Below are positions 26,188 to 35,601 of a stretch of 64,000 nucleotides of DNA, one piece after another. The number at the start of each line of letters is the position of its first letter. Position 1 is the stretch's first letter. The DNA lies in the NCBI RefSeq assembly GCF_021290925.1, contig NZ_JAJSLX010000003.1, forward strand, positions 124,001 to 188,000, written 5' to 3'. Under the pieces are notes generated by a model, which was not told the origin of the DNA, did not search any database, and saw only the letters and a list, made by a program, of their open reading frames with translations. The DNA comes from Sessilibacter corallicola (GTDB taxonomy: Bacteria; Pseudomonadota; Gammaproteobacteria; Pseudomonadales; Cellvibrionaceae). A program made the translations under genes and the position numbers.

Positions 26188-27745
26188 AGCTCAGTACCAC
26201 AATAATTTCAGCGCCGCCGGTAATCGGGTTTCGAATCGAAACATGCCCCTGGTTTAATTGAGCAATTCGGTTTACCGCAGGCAAGCCAATGCCAAATCCG
26301 TTAGTGGAAGGTTTTAATTGTGCGTGTAATAACGACATAGGATTACCGCCAAAACCTTTGCCGTTATCTTTAACCCGCAGCTCGTAATAATTTTGGTCCA
26401 AAATTTTGCTGGATACTTCAATCTTACTGCCGGGCGCGTATTTGAGTGCGTTATCAATAAGGTTAGAAATAATTAAAGACAAACTGGAAGAGTTTGTTCG
26501 AATCTGCTGGTTAATCGATAATTGCTCATTAATGGAGCAATGGTTTTCAGAGGCTTTTAAAGAAAAACTGGCAATCAGCTGGCGAATTAATTGGTCTGGG
26601 TTGGTTGGGTTTTTTATTGAAAATTGGCTGGTTGAATCGCTTTGATTATAGGCTAAAGCGTTAGAAATCAAGCGATCGAATCGCTCCAGCTCGGAATCAA
26701 TTACTTGGTAAAAATGCGTTTGCTGCGATTCATTCAGATTATTTTTTTTGTGCTGTAATAAATCCAAATACAGCTTGATATTGGCCACAGGCGTTTTCAA
26801 TTCATGAGACAAGGTGGCCACCAAGTCGATTTTTTCTTGCATCATGAGTTCACGATTGGATTGAAAACGGTAATACAGAGCCACCAACACTGCCCAACCT
26901 ATCATTAATGGCAGTACCGAAAGTAGGGTGTGGCTGATGGGTGTCCAAATAGGTGTCCAGTTGCCAGTCGTGTGAGTTGATGGGGGAGAGAGTGGATCAG
27001 CAAACAGCTGCCAACCTTTCAATGGGTAATCTTGGGCTTTCTGTTGTAAAAGCTGATTGTTGGTAATATTTACGCTTCCCCAAACAGGCTTATCGCTTTG
27101 ATTGATGATTCCTAGAGTATCGTGTGAAAGTGAGAGATCGGGAGAATAATTAAGAGAATGCTCGGAAGAATAGTCCGTTAAATAGCGATTTATCGTTAAG
27201 TTAACGTAACGTTCTATATCAGATAAGCTCACCAAAACGCACAGAGTGTTGTTCGTTTTTATGGTTTCACAATACGTTAATGACTTCGAATTTGTTCGGT
27301 TTAGCCAGTACCACAGGTTGCGATTGGACGAGTTTTGATCAGAGTGAGCAATAAACTCCGATACAACGGGTTCAAACCGATAAATAACGTCTCTTTCATC
27401 GAGTAACTGATGCTTAGATTCTGGGGGAGGGTAAACCCGTTGTTGATCCTGATAATACAAAATGAATTCAACGTCTGAGCTTAACACTTCTTGCCTAAAC
27501 CTTTCTGCTGGATAATCCGTGTTGGTCAGTTGCTGTATTTGATTAAACTTATTTTTAATGAATGTATCAACGTCTGAATTGAGTTGGTTGAGTACTTTAC
27601 CTAACGATAATTGTTTAAGTTGAGCTTCTTGCTCAGCTATCAATTGTTTATCGCTAAGGGTTTTTTGATAAGACAGATATGCCAATAAAATAATCGGTAA
27701 AAACGAGATGCTAATAAAGAGCAGAGACTGAGCTTTAATTTTCAT
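26180..27745 (-). CDS. membrane sensor histidine kinase
   Basis: Starts MKIKAQSLLFISISFLPI with a membrane helix (about 5-25). A periplasmic sensor region (about 26-270) follows, then a second helix (LLSVLPLMIGWAVLVALYY), a dimerisation domain with the phospho-acceptor in ATLSHELKTPVANIK (His314), and a HATPase domain with NLIDNALKYAPG, DNGKGFGG and GFGIGLPAV. ATG 27745 is preferred; the frame to 27778 adds eleven residues. It is the partner of the response regulator with which it overlaps. The periplasmic domain gives no clue to ligand. Confidence 0.85.
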   Translation of the reverse strand: MKIKAQSLLFISISFLPIILLAYLSYQKTLSDKQLIAEQEAQLKQLSLGKVLNQLNSDVDTFIKNKFNQIQQLTNTDYPAERFRQEVLSSDVEFILYYQDQQRVYPPPESKHQLLDERDVIYRFEPVVSEFIAHSDQNSSNRNLWYWLNRTNSKSLTYCETIKTNNTLCVLVSLSDIERYVNLTINRYLTDYSSEHSLNYSPDLSLSHDTLGIINQSDKPVWGSVNITNNQLLQQKAQDYPLKGWQLFADPLSPPSTHTTGNWTPIWTPISHTLLSVLPLMIGWAVLVALYYRFQSNRELMMQEKIDLVATLSHELKTPVANIKLYLDLLQHKKNNLNESQQTHFYQVIDSELERFDRLISNALAYNQSDSTSQFSIKNPTNPDQLIRQLIASFSLKASENHCSINEQLSINQQIRTNSSSLSLIISNLIDNALKYAPGSKIEVSSKILDQNYYELRVKDNGKGFGGNPMSLLHAQLKPSTNGFGIGLPAVNRIAQLNQGHVSIRNPITGGAEIIVVLSYE

Positions 27746-27892
27746 CGGCGCTGTAATGGTTATTATTGAAAGGGCCAACTTAAAAAGTCTAAACGGGTTT
27801 TACCGTTGATAATACCGCCGATAGTCTAGAAATTTTCATACTATGGGTTGGGTGCGGCTCAGATATAGGAAAAAGGCTCTAAGAGAAAACGC

Positions 27893-27949
27893 TTATGTAT
27901 CGTTTTTAAACTATGAACCTTTTTTTAAACAACGAACCCTTTTTTAAAC
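27893..27949 (-). repeat. three 19-bp direct repeats before the two-component operon
   Basis: Three contiguous 19-bp units, read on the minus strand as GTTTAAAAAAGGGTTCGTT, GTTTAAAAAAAGGTTCATA and GTTTAAAAACGATACATAA. They lie between the mocR stop and the kinase start, 148 bp upstream of the latter. OmpR-family regulators bind tandem direct repeats, so autoregulation is possible. Confidence 0.5.
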
Positions 27950-27967
27950 ATAGAATCGCAGAAAACC

Positions 27968-29437
27968 TCAATCAGAGGTTTCTAATAACAACTGCGATAA
28001 ATGCTCAATCGATTGCGTTATCTCAGTTTCATTGAGTGCCCCGAACCCGAATCTAAGGTGTGTAGGCGCGGCCTGGTCGGTGGAAAATAGCGTGCTCAGC
28101 ATTGAGTCATTACTGGGTAAATCATCGAGCGGACGCCCGTTAATTAATTGAGAAATATCGACCCAAATGGCCAAACCGCCTGTGGGAATATCAAACGAAA
28201 CCTGATCGCCAAAAATCCGTTTAAATTCTTGCGCGGTGTAATTTCTTCTGCCTTCATAGTGTTTACGCGCTTTACGAATGTGTCTTTTAATTTCTCCCGA
28301 TTCCATTAAATTGGAAAGCACCCGTTCTGTAATGGTATTTCCCTGGCGATCGATCAACATAATTTCTCGTGCCGCTTCTTCGATCAGTAATGAATCGGCG
28401 GCGATGTAACCCAACCGTAAATCGGGCGAGAACACTTTCGACATAGAACCAATATGCACAACGTTATCTGAATTTGGCAGGCTTGCTAAAGGCGGAATAG
28501 GATTGGTTTGGTAGTGGAATTCGTGATCGTAATCGTCTTCTAAAATGGCAAAATTGTGTTCTTTAGACAGTGCCAGCAGTGCTAAACGTCTCTCCATAGG
28601 CAGGTTAACGGTGGTAGGGTATTGGTGGTGAGGCGTTATGTAAATCGCAGCAACAGAATCACACACAAGAATTTCTCGCAAATGGTCGATGTCTAATCCT
28701 TGATGATCTAGCCTGCATTTAATAACGCTAAAACCGTTTGATTCAAACGCCGCTTGTGCCGGTGGGTAAGACAATTGTTCAACCACAATAGCGCCTTTTT
28801 TAGGATCGAGAATTTTTGAAGCCAAATAAATTCCCATTTGGCTGCCACGCACAATACAAATTTGTTCGGCGCTACAATTCATGAATCGATCTTCAGACAA
28901 CATTTTAGCCAAGGATTCACGTAACTCCGTTGTTCCTCTTGGATCACCGTATCCTGAGATCGGATGGCGATGCATTTCTATGCAGGTTTTACGATAGGTT
29001 CTTGCCAATAATTCGTAGGGAATAAGTCGTGAGTCCGGCGTGCCGTCGTTATTGCTGGACAATTGTGGTTGTATATTTACCGCGTCTTGATAGAGGTCGT
29101 CGACTAAACCCGGTGTGTTTTCGGTTTTGTTGGCGTTGTTGAGTAATTCTTTAACGGAATTTGATAATCCGTATTCTGGCAGTGTTTCTGAAATAAACGT
29201 GCCTGATCGCGGACGTGTTGTCAGCCAGCCTTGAGCTTCTAATTCTTCATAAACTTGCTGTACGGTTTTGCGATTAACCGCTAATTTTTCAGCGAGTGAA
29301 CGAGACCCCGGAAGCATGCTGCCCGGCGATAATCGCCCGTTTTTAATATCAATAATTAATGTGTTTAATAGTTTGGTGTGCAGGGTTTTACCAGGGCTGT
29401 TGTCAAGCCAAAACTGGGTTTCCCAAGGTCGCAGCAT
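27968..29437 (-). CDS. MocR-family PLP-dependent transcription regulator
   Basis: A GntR-type winged helix (about residues 15-85: LIIDIKNGRLSPGSMLPGSRSLAEKL and RKTVQQVYEEL) is fused to a class I aminotransferase-like domain (about 120-485). The PLP lysine is in HIGSMSKVFSPDLRLGY, and ILEDDYDHEF holds the cofactor Asp. The 489-aa length is normal. It is divergent from the aldolase-lyase operon with 114 bp between starts, where two TCTGGA direct repeats lie, and so is probably its regulator. The effector may be an amino compound handled by that pathway. Confidence 0.88.
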   Translation of the reverse strand: MLRPWETQFWLDNSPGKTLHTKLLNTLIIDIKNGRLSPGSMLPGSRSLAEKLAVNRKTVQQVYEELEAQGWLTTRPRSGTFISETLPEYGLSNSVKELLNNANKTENTPGLVDDLYQDAVNIQPQLSSNNDGTPDSRLIPYELLARTYRKTCIEMHRHPISGYGDPRGTTELRESLAKMLSEDRFMNCSAEQICIVRGSQMGIYLASKILDPKKGAIVVEQLSYPPAQAAFESNGFSVIKCRLDHQGLDIDHLREILVCDSVAAIYITPHHQYPTTVNLPMERRLALLALSKEHNFAILEDDYDHEFHYQTNPIPPLASLPNSDNVVHIGSMSKVFSPDLRLGYIAADSLLIEEAAREIMLIDRQGNTITERVLSNLMESGEIKRHIRKARKHYEGRRNYTAQEFKRIFGDQVSFDIPTGGLAIWVDISQLINGRPLDDLPSNDSMLSTLFSTDQAAPTHLRFGFGALNETEITQSIEHLSQLLLETSD

Positions 29438-29456
29438 GATGGTTTCCTCTGATTTT

Positions 29457-29487
29457 CTGGACCAGTTAAATTATAAAATCTGGATCT
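29457..29487. promoter_or_regulatory. candidate MocR operator
   Basis: TCTGGACC at 29457-29464 recurs as TCTGGATC at 29480-29487, 23 bp apart, and CCAG/CTGG also forms a small dyad between them. MocR proteins commonly bind paired direct repeats in such divergent promoters. Confidence 0.4.
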
Positions 29488-29551
29488 TTGTTTGGGGCCA
29501 GACTATCGATATCGTGCCGGTACTGTCAACGGAATCAATTAGGAAACCTCC

Positions 29552-30328
29552 ATGAAAACGGCTACCAAAACGAAACCGGAACTCATGCACCGTGCCGAAA
29601 ATGACATGCATAAATTTATACAAGACGCCGATCTCACCGATCGCCAAAAGCTCGCCATTACGTGCAGAATTTTATTCGATAAAGGTCATGACTCAGGTTT
29701 AGCAGGGCAAATTACCTGTCGCACAGAAAGACCCAACACATTTTTAACGCAACGATTTGGCTTAGGCTTCGACGAAATAAGCGCAGACAATTTAATAGAG
29801 GTGAATCAAGATCTAGAACCTCTGGATGGCGTCGGCATGCCAAACCCCGCTAATCGTTTTCACACTTGGGTCTACAAAGAACACCCAAACGTTAATTGCA
29901 TTATTCATACACACCCGACTCACGTTGCGGCGTTGTCCATGCTTGAAGAACCCTTGGTGATTTCGCACATGGATACCTGTGCGTTGTACAACGACTGCTC
30001 ATTTTTAGCCGATTGGCCCGGTGTGCCAGTTGGTAATGAAGAGGGCATTTTAATTTCTGAGGCATTAGGCAGTAATCGAGCGGTATTTTTGGCTCATCAC
30101 GGACAGTTAGTTACCGGTAAAACCATCGAAGAAGCCTGTAATTTGGCGATTTTAATCGAGCGAGCCGCACAGTTGCAGTTACTGGCAATGGCTGCGGGAA
30201 ACATTAAACCGTTGCCTTCGGCGTTAGCGAATGAAGCTCACGACTGGGTATCTTCTGACAAACGCAACAACGTTAATTTTGCTTATTACGTTAGGCAAGC
30301 GCTAAAAAATCACACTGACTGCATTTAA
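29552..30328 (+). CDS. class II aldolase/adducin-family protein
   Basis: A 258-aa zinc-dependent aldolase fold. Metal ligands are in NCIIHTHPTH (His119, His121) and FLAHHGQLVTG (His182/183). The region SGLAGQITCR is the substrate loop. Related proteins act on sugar phosphates or hydroxy-keto acids; the substrate is not evident. It starts the operon with the DapA-family lyase ten bases downstream and is divergent from mocR, suggesting a small catabolic route for a hydroxy or amino acid. Confidence 0.85.
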   Translation: MKTATKTKPELMHRAENDMHKFIQDADLTDRQKLAITCRILFDKGHDSGLAGQITCRTERPNTFLTQRFGLGFDEISADNLIEVNQDLEPLDGVGMPNPANRFHTWVYKEHPNVNCIIHTHPTHVAALSMLEEPLVISHMDTCALYNDCSFLADWPGVPVGNEEGILISEALGSNRAVFLAHHGQLVTGKTIEEACNLAILIERAAQLQLLAMAAGNIKPLPSALANEAHDWVSSDKRNNVNFAYYVRQALKNHTDCI

Positions 30329-30338
30329 GGAGTAAGTT

Positions 30339-31217
30339 ATGGAATTATCTGGAATTATTGGTTATCCAATCACCCCATTTAACGCCGACACTCAAGGCGT
30401 TGACCTTGAGAAACTCGGTAATGTTATTGATATTTTGCTTGAGGCCAATGTTAATGCAATTGCCGCGCTGGGCAGTGCGGGAGAAGCCGCCTACTTAAGT
30501 GAATTAGAATGGCAACAAGTGGCCGAATTTACCGTGCAATATGTGGCTGGCAAAGTTCCTGTGGTGATTGGCATTGCAGAATTGACGACTCAGCAAGCGA
30601 TTAAATACGCACAGTACGCCTACGAAATAGGTGCCGACGTTATTATGCTGTCGCCGTTTTCGTACTACAAATTAAGTGAAGAAGAAATATTTGCACACTA
30701 CGATGCCGTGTCAAACGCAACGTCGCTGCCGATTATGGTGTACAACAATCCGGCAACGTGTGGCGTTGATATGTCGCCCGAGTTTATGCTGAAAATGATC
30801 GATTCCATCAAAAATGCGTCAATGATTAAAGAAAGCTCTGGCGATATTCAACGCATGCATAAAATTCATAAACTGTCTGCCGGTAAGGTTCCTTTTTACA
30901 ATGGCTGCAATCACCTAGCGTTGGAAGCGTTAAATGCTGGTGCACAAGGTTGGTGTACGGCGGCGCCGTGTTTGATAGGCGATCAACCCAAACAGCTTTT
31001 CGATGCAATAAAAGCGGGGAATAATGCTCAGGCTAAAACGCTCTTTTATCAGCAATACGAATTTTTAGAATACATTGTGGTTTCGGGTTTAGCTGCATCT
31101 GTGAAATGTGGGCTTGAAATTAAAGGGCATCGTGTTGGTGGTCCGAGAAAACCCTTACTTCCACTCAGTTTGGATGCTAAAAATACCTTAGAAACATTAT
31201 TAAGCGAACTCGGATAA
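30339..31217 (+). CDS. dihydrodipicolinate synthase/N-acetylneuraminate lyase family protein
   Basis: A 292-aa TIM-barrel Schiff-base lyase or synthase. Key residues are the GSAGEA substrate loop (45-50), Tyr135 in IMVYNNP and the Schiff-base Lys164 in SMIKESSGD. It is unlikely to be the housekeeping DapA because of its place in a regulated catabolic operon with a class II aldolase and MocR control. A 2-keto acid aldolase or dehydratase activity is the best guess. AAGGAG precedes the start. Confidence 0.85.
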   Translation: MELSGIIGYPITPFNADTQGVDLEKLGNVIDILLEANVNAIAALGSAGEAAYLSELEWQQVAEFTVQYVAGKVPVVIGIAELTTQQAIKYAQYAYEIGADVIMLSPFSYYKLSEEEIFAHYDAVSNATSLPIMVYNNPATCGVDMSPEFMLKMIDSIKNASMIKESSGDIQRMHKIHKLSAGKVPFYNGCNHLALEALNAGAQGWCTAAPCLIGDQPKQLFDAIKAGNNAQAKTLFYQQYEFLEYIVVSGLAASVKCGLEIKGHRVGGPRKPLLPLSLDAKNTLETLLSELG

Positions 31218-31261
31218 CATCATTTATTAAAATACTGATGTTCATAAAACCTTGAAAGGAA

Positions 31262-31296
31262 AGAGCAAGCGCATGATATTAGGCTTGCTCTCTTTA
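31262..31296 (+). terminator. hairpin after the aldolase operon
   Basis: AGAGCAAGC (31262-31270) pairs with GCTTGCTCT (31283-31291), followed by CTTTA. The stem is perfect over nine pairs, the T tract is weak. It is 45 bases past the lyase stop, just before the convergent dehydrogenase. Confidence 0.6.
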
Positions 31297-31324
31297 GAAG
31301 TGATAAAAAAACTAATTTTAAAAT

Positions 31325-32452
31325 TTAAGAGCTGGGAGAAATTTGAATTAATTTGCCTCTTGCTTCGTCGGTTAATACGTAAATTAAACCGTCAGGGCCA
31401 ATTATGACATCGCGAATACGCTCGTTTAAATCCTTCAAATATTCGATTTCTTCACCTGGAACGTCGCCATTCATTTTTACTCGTCGTAAATGCCTGAACT
31501 TTAACGAACCTACCAGAAGATCACCTTGCCAGTCAGGAAATTTGTCGCCGTGGTAAAAAGCCATGCCACTTGGGGCAATCGATGGCGTCCAATACAGAAC
31601 CGGTTGTTCCATGCCTTCTTTTTCGGTGATGTCGGTTATTTTTCTGCCGGAATATTCGGTTCCGTAAGTGATCACAGGCCAACCGTAGTTATTTCCCGAT
31701 TCAATAATATTTACTTCGTCACCGCCGCGTGGACCGTGTTCCATTGCCCATAACACACGAGTTTCAGGATGTACCACAAGCCCTTGAACATTGCGATGGC
31801 CATAGCTGTACACTTCTGGGGCTTTGCCGTCGACGAAGGGGTTATCGGAAGGAACGCTGCCATCGGGATGAATTCTGACAATGGTACCAAAATGGTCGTC
31901 GGTACTTTGTGCTTCTTTGCGGTATTTATTGCGATCGCCTAGCGTAATAAACAAATTACCATCGTCATCAAAGCCCAAACGGCAGCCAAAATGATAGCCG
32001 TTATTTAACAAAGGCTTTGCGGTAAAAATGGTTTTAACGTCTGCAAGCGAGTCATTGACCAATTTTGCTTTGGCAACATTACTGCTGTGACCGCCATTGC
32101 CTTTTTTTACGTAGCAAAAATAAATGGTTTGGTTTTCGGTAAATGCTGGATCAATAGTTAAACCCAGCATACCACCCTGATTCACAGACACTGACTCGGG
32201 CACGTTTTTGATGGGGTTACTTAAGCCGGTATCAAATGAGAAGCGACGAATACTGCCAAAATTACGTTCCGTTAAAAGAATATCGCCATCCGGTAAAAAT
32301 GCCATTCCCCATGGGTGCTTTAAATTGCTTGCCAGCACTTTGCTTTGCACGGCTTCTTGCGCATTCGCACACGACACTGATGCAACAAAAGTTAGAGACG
32401 CTAAAAAGGTCAGTTTTTTACGATCAAGCAAACGTTTCATTGTTTTTATCAT
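31325..32452 (-). CDS. PQQ-type soluble sugar dehydrogenase, exported
   Basis: A six-bladed beta-propeller of the glucose/sorbosone dehydrogenase family (aldose sugar dehydrogenase, like E. coli YliI), which oxidises aldose sugars in the periplasm with PQQ. A signal peptide covers residues 1-31 (ending CANA-QEA). Family blocks are LKHPWGMAFLPDGDILLTER, YSYGHRNVQGL, WAMEHGPRGGDEVN and NYGWPVITYG. GGGGAG six bases before ATG 32452 sets the start; the frame further upstream to 32515 is not needed. It is transcribed alone. PQQ synthesis genes are not in the window. Confidence 0.85.
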   Translation of the reverse strand: MIKTMKRLLDRKKLTFLASLTFVASVSCANAQEAVQSKVLASNLKHPWGMAFLPDGDILLTERNFGSIRRFSFDTGLSNPIKNVPESVSVNQGGMLGLTIDPAFTENQTIYFCYVKKGNGGHSSNVAKAKLVNDSLADVKTIFTAKPLLNNGYHFGCRLGFDDDGNLFITLGDRNKYRKEAQSTDDHFGTIVRIHPDGSVPSDNPFVDGKAPEVYSYGHRNVQGLVVHPETRVLWAMEHGPRGGDEVNIIESGNNYGWPVITYGTEYSGRKITDITEKEGMEQPVLYWTPSIAPSGMAFYHGDKFPDWQGDLLVGSLKFRHLRRVKMNGDVPGEEIEYLKDLNERIRDVIIGPDGLIYVLTDEARGKLIQISPSS

Positions 32453-32846
32453 TGATACTCCCCAAATTCGGATGACAGCGCTCGCGGCGATTTGTTTAAG
32501 AATACACATACGCATCGGTTTATGACACTAACGAGTATTAAACGTTTTACATCATTCGTACCGTCGGCTTTGTAGATGATTTTGAATATTAGGTCGATAT
32601 AAAGTTATTTATGAAGTTATTGTTATAAATCATTGATATTTAAAGAATATACGGATTATTAATGTTAACTCTCATTTGATGAGATGAATAAAAATAATAC
32701 TTAAAGATTAAAATTCAGTCTTTAGTTGTTGTGTGAGTATCGAACAACTTTCTTTTGTACGATTTAGTGTGTGGTGAGCGCAGGTGGGATTAAGATAGGT
32801 TTCAGATGAGCTCAAAATAAGAGGGTATTACGGTTTGTTGTCGTGC
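32453..32846. other. intergenic region between tpiA and the sugar dehydrogenase
   Basis: AT-rich, no ORF. Its left end is the promoter region of the sugar dehydrogenase; the rest carries no element I can name. Confidence 0.4.
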
Positions 32847-32885
32847 AAGAATCTCTGATTAATGTGATTTTAATCAGAGATTCTT
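32847..32885 (-). terminator. long perfect hairpin after tpiA
   Basis: AAGAATCTCTGATTA (32847-32861) and TAATCAGAGATTCTT (32871-32885) are exact complements, a 15-bp stem with a nine-base loop, six bases past the tpiA stop. No T run follows on the minus strand, so it may protect or process the 3' end instead of terminating alone. Confidence 0.55.
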
Positions 32886-32891
32886 AGCGTC

Positions 32892-33662
32892 TTAATGCAT
32901 TACTTCTGCGTTACTGCTTAATACATTGCAAATCTCAGCGAACGATTCGGCCTTTAGTGATGCGCCGCCAATAAGCCCACCATCAATATCCGGTTGGCTG
33001 AATAAGTCAGCTGCATTTTCAGGTTTTACGCTGCCGCCGTAGACAATTCTGGTTCCAGAAGCGGTTTGGCTGTTGTGTGTTTCGAGATGATTACGTATCG
33101 CCAAGTGAACACTCTGAGCTTGTTCAGGTGTTGCGGTCAATCCAGTGCCAATCGACCAAACCGGTTCGTAGGCAATAACAGAATCGATAAAGTTATTGAT
33201 ACCAACTGAATGAATAACACTATCAATCTGACTTAACACCACCTGTTCTGTTTCGTTGTTTTCTCGTTGCTGCAAGGTTTCACCAACGCAGAGAACAGGC
33301 GTGATATTGTTCTCTTTGAGCAATAAAAATTTATCCGCAATTGATTTGTCGCTTTCGTTGAAAATAAGCCGTCGTTCGGAATGGCCAATCAAGCAATATT
33401 GACAACCTAAATCAGCCAACATGGTTGCACTGGTTTCGCCAGTGTAGGCCCCTTCGGGGTACTGACAAACATTTTGGCTACCTAAATTGATTGCAGTGAT
33501 TTCAATACTCTGTTGTATTTGAGATAAATAGGGCAGCGGTGGGCAAATAACAATATCGCAAGTTTCCGCATTAATTGCAGTCAAGAAATGCTCTAAAAAA
33601 GACGTATTTTTTTCACGGCTGCCATTCATTTTCCAATTGGCAATTATTATAGGGCGTCGCAT
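32892..33662 (-). CDS. tpiA: triosephosphate isomerase
   Basis: Interconverts dihydroxyacetone phosphate and glyceraldehyde 3-phosphate. All active-site blocks are present: NWKMNG near the start (Lys), IGHSERR (His) and AYEPVWSIGTG (Glu), plus the phosphate loop YGGSVKPEN and GGLIGGASL. ATG 33662 gives the usual MRRPIIIANWKM start; ATG 33674 would add four residues. It lies 33 bases after glpD on the same strand, so the product of GlpD is fed straight into glycolysis. Whether this is the only tpiA of the genome cannot be seen here. Confidence 0.92.
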   Translation of the reverse strand: MRRPIIIANWKMNGSREKNTSFLEHFLTAINAETCDIVICPPLPYLSQIQQSIEITAINLGSQNVCQYPEGAYTGETSATMLADLGCQYCLIGHSERRLIFNESDKSIADKFLLLKENNITPVLCVGETLQQRENNETEQVVLSQIDSVIHSVGINNFIDSVIAYEPVWSIGTGLTATPEQAQSVHLAIRNHLETHNSQTASGTRIVYGGSVKPENAADLFSQPDIDGGLIGGASLKAESFAEICNVLSSNAEVMH

Positions 33663-33695
33663 GTTGTATCTCATTTATTGGTCAATTATTTATAC

Positions 33696-35207
33696 TCAAA
33701 TATTCTCTTTTATTTGATAGTTGTCATCGGGAGCATTTATTAGAGTGTCAATTGCTTTCGTTAATACTTCTTTTTGCTTTTCGTTGATTTTTAGGCCGAG
33801 TTTAGAACGTCGCCATAAAATATCGTCCGTACAAGTAGCCCACTCATTATCAATAAGGTATTCCACTTCACACTGATAGAGCTCGGCACCAAAGTGTTTG
33901 CCCATATCTTCTTTTGAAAAGCACCCCATTAACACTTTAAAAGTGAGTGTGCCGTAGCTGCGAATGTAGCGATCCAATAAACTGTCGGTTAACCACGGGA
34001 ATTGTTTTATCAGTTTTTCTTTTAATGCTTTTTTGTTGGAAAAATTGCCGCCGGGTAAAGGCGCTGTTTTTGTCCAAGTTCCACTCATTGTTGGGAAAAA
34101 CTCGCTAATCCTGTTGGTTGCGGCCTCGGCAAGTTTGCGATAGGTGGTTATTTTTCCACCAAAAATAGACAGTAAGGGCGCGGCGCCTTCTTCTTGGTCT
34201 ATTTCTAACGTGTAGTCACGGGTAATCGCTTGCGCGGAAGAGGATTCGTCGTCCAGCAGCGGTCTGACACCAGAATAGGTGTAAACGATATCGTCTGCGG
34301 TAATTTTGCGTTTAAAGTGCTTGTTGGTAATTTTTACAAGATAATCAATTTCATCTTTGGAGATTTTTACCGTTGAAGGATCTTGATCAACTTCAACATC
34401 GGTTGTGCCAATCAATGAGAAATCATTTTCGTAGGGAATCACGAAAACAATGCGCTGATCTTCATTTTGTAATATGTAGGCTTGTTCGTTATTGTGAATT
34501 TTGGGCACAACAATGTGACTGCCCTTAATTAAGCGAATATTTTTTGTCGCTTTAGCGGCAATAACATTTTTGAACAAATCACCCACCCAAGGACCCGCAG
34601 CATTAACCAACATTTTGCAGCGTTCAGTGGTCACTTGTTGAGTTACGTTATTCTTAATTTTAACAATCCAATGATCTTTTTCGCGCACGGCTTCTACGCA
34701 ATCGGATTGGGGAAGAATATTAGCACCGTGATGACGGGCCGACATTGCATTAAGAATCACTAGGCGAGCGTCATCGACCCAGCCGTCGGAATATTCAAAG
34801 CCGTTTTTTATGTCGTCAATTAAAGGGCTGTCTTTTCCAAACGATACGCTGTTGGATTTGCGCAGTGTTTTTAATCGGCTCAAATGATCGTATAAGAACA
34901 ATCCCGCCATAATCATCCAACGAGGACGTAAATGCGGTCGGTGCGGCAAAATAAAACGCAGTGGCCACATGATGTGTGGCGCGTTATTGAGCAGAGTTTC
35001 TCGTTCTGCCAGCGCTTCTTTTACGAGTCTGAATTCGTAGTGCTCAAGATAACGCAAGCCCCCATGAATGAGCTTGGAGCTTTTTGATGAAGTACTAGAG
35101 GCTAAATCGTTTTTTTCACAAAGGAGTACTTTAAGGTCGCGACCTGCAGCGTCGTTTGCAATACCACAACCATTGATGCCGCCACCAATTACTATCAAAT
35201 CATACAT
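33696..35207 (-). CDS. glpD: aerobic glycerol-3-phosphate dehydrogenase
   Basis: A membrane-associated FAD enzyme that oxidises glycerol 3-phosphate to dihydroxyacetone phosphate and passes electrons to quinone. The N-terminal dinucleotide fold is VIGGGINGCGIANDAAGRD, followed by SSKSSKLIHGGLRYLE. Other blocks are GPWVGDLF, SLIGTTDVEVDQDP and YSGVRPLLDDE. The 503-aa length and C-terminal cap domain are typical of GlpD. It is the first gene of glpD-tpiA and has a GlpR-like half operator 100 bp upstream. Confidence 0.93.
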   Translation of the reverse strand: MYDLIVIGGGINGCGIANDAAGRDLKVLLCEKNDLASSTSSKSSKLIHGGLRYLEHYEFRLVKEALAERETLLNNAPHIMWPLRFILPHRPHLRPRWMIMAGLFLYDHLSRLKTLRKSNSVSFGKDSPLIDDIKNGFEYSDGWVDDARLVILNAMSARHHGANILPQSDCVEAVREKDHWIVKIKNNVTQQVTTERCKMLVNAAGPWVGDLFKNVIAAKATKNIRLIKGSHIVVPKIHNNEQAYILQNEDQRIVFVIPYENDFSLIGTTDVEVDQDPSTVKISKDEIDYLVKITNKHFKRKITADDIVYTYSGVRPLLDDESSSAQAITRDYTLEIDQEEGAAPLLSIFGGKITTYRKLAEAATNRISEFFPTMSGTWTKTAPLPGGNFSNKKALKEKLIKQFPWLTDSLLDRYIRSYGTLTFKVLMGCFSKEDMGKHFGAELYQCEVEYLIDNEWATCTDDILWRRSKLGLKINEKQKEVLTKAIDTLINAPDDNYQIKENI

Positions 35208-35577
35208 AATTATATTTATCGATTAGAGATTAATTTTGAGGTTTATGAAGCAAGACAGTATTCAATATAGAACTCCTGGCATAAAAAATCAACACAAAAG
35301 AATCAATATGAAAACAAACGAACATTTCGGAAGTGATAAACGATCAGGCCAATATTAGTGAGTGCTGATCTGAAAAAAGGGGAAATTACCTAATCTGGAA
35401 GCCAAAATTGGAAGGTAAAACCAGTGTTTTAGGGTTATTTAAGAAAAGAAAATGGTAGGGGCAAGTGGTTTATTGCCGAGGATGTAAGCGGTACTTGGCA
35501 GTAATGACACTGGCTGATTAAGAATCATCAGTAATGAGACTACCGATGATTCCAAATAAGCTGAATGATCGTCGATA
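35208..35577. other. glpD upstream region
   Basis: Holds the glpD promoter and the GlpR-like site at 35307-35326. A stem of GAATCATCAGTA and TACCGATGATTC (35522-35552, one mismatch) lies nearer glpR. No ORF. Confidence 0.45.
35307..35326. promoter_or_regulatory. GlpR-like operator before glpD
   Basis: TATGAAAACAAACGAACATT aligned to the E. coli GlpR consensus TATGTTCGWTWWCGAACATA has an intact right half (AACGAACAT) and the outer TATG of the left half. It is 100 bp before the glpD start. Confidence 0.5.
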
Positions 35578-35596
35578 ACGCCCATTCTATGGGCGT
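35578..35596 (-). terminator. short perfect hairpin after glpR
   Basis: ACGCCCAT-TCT-ATGGGCGT, an eight-bp GC-rich stem with a three-base loop, five bases past the glpR stop. No T run on the minus strand. Confidence 0.5.
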
Positions 35597-35601
35597 GACA
35601 G

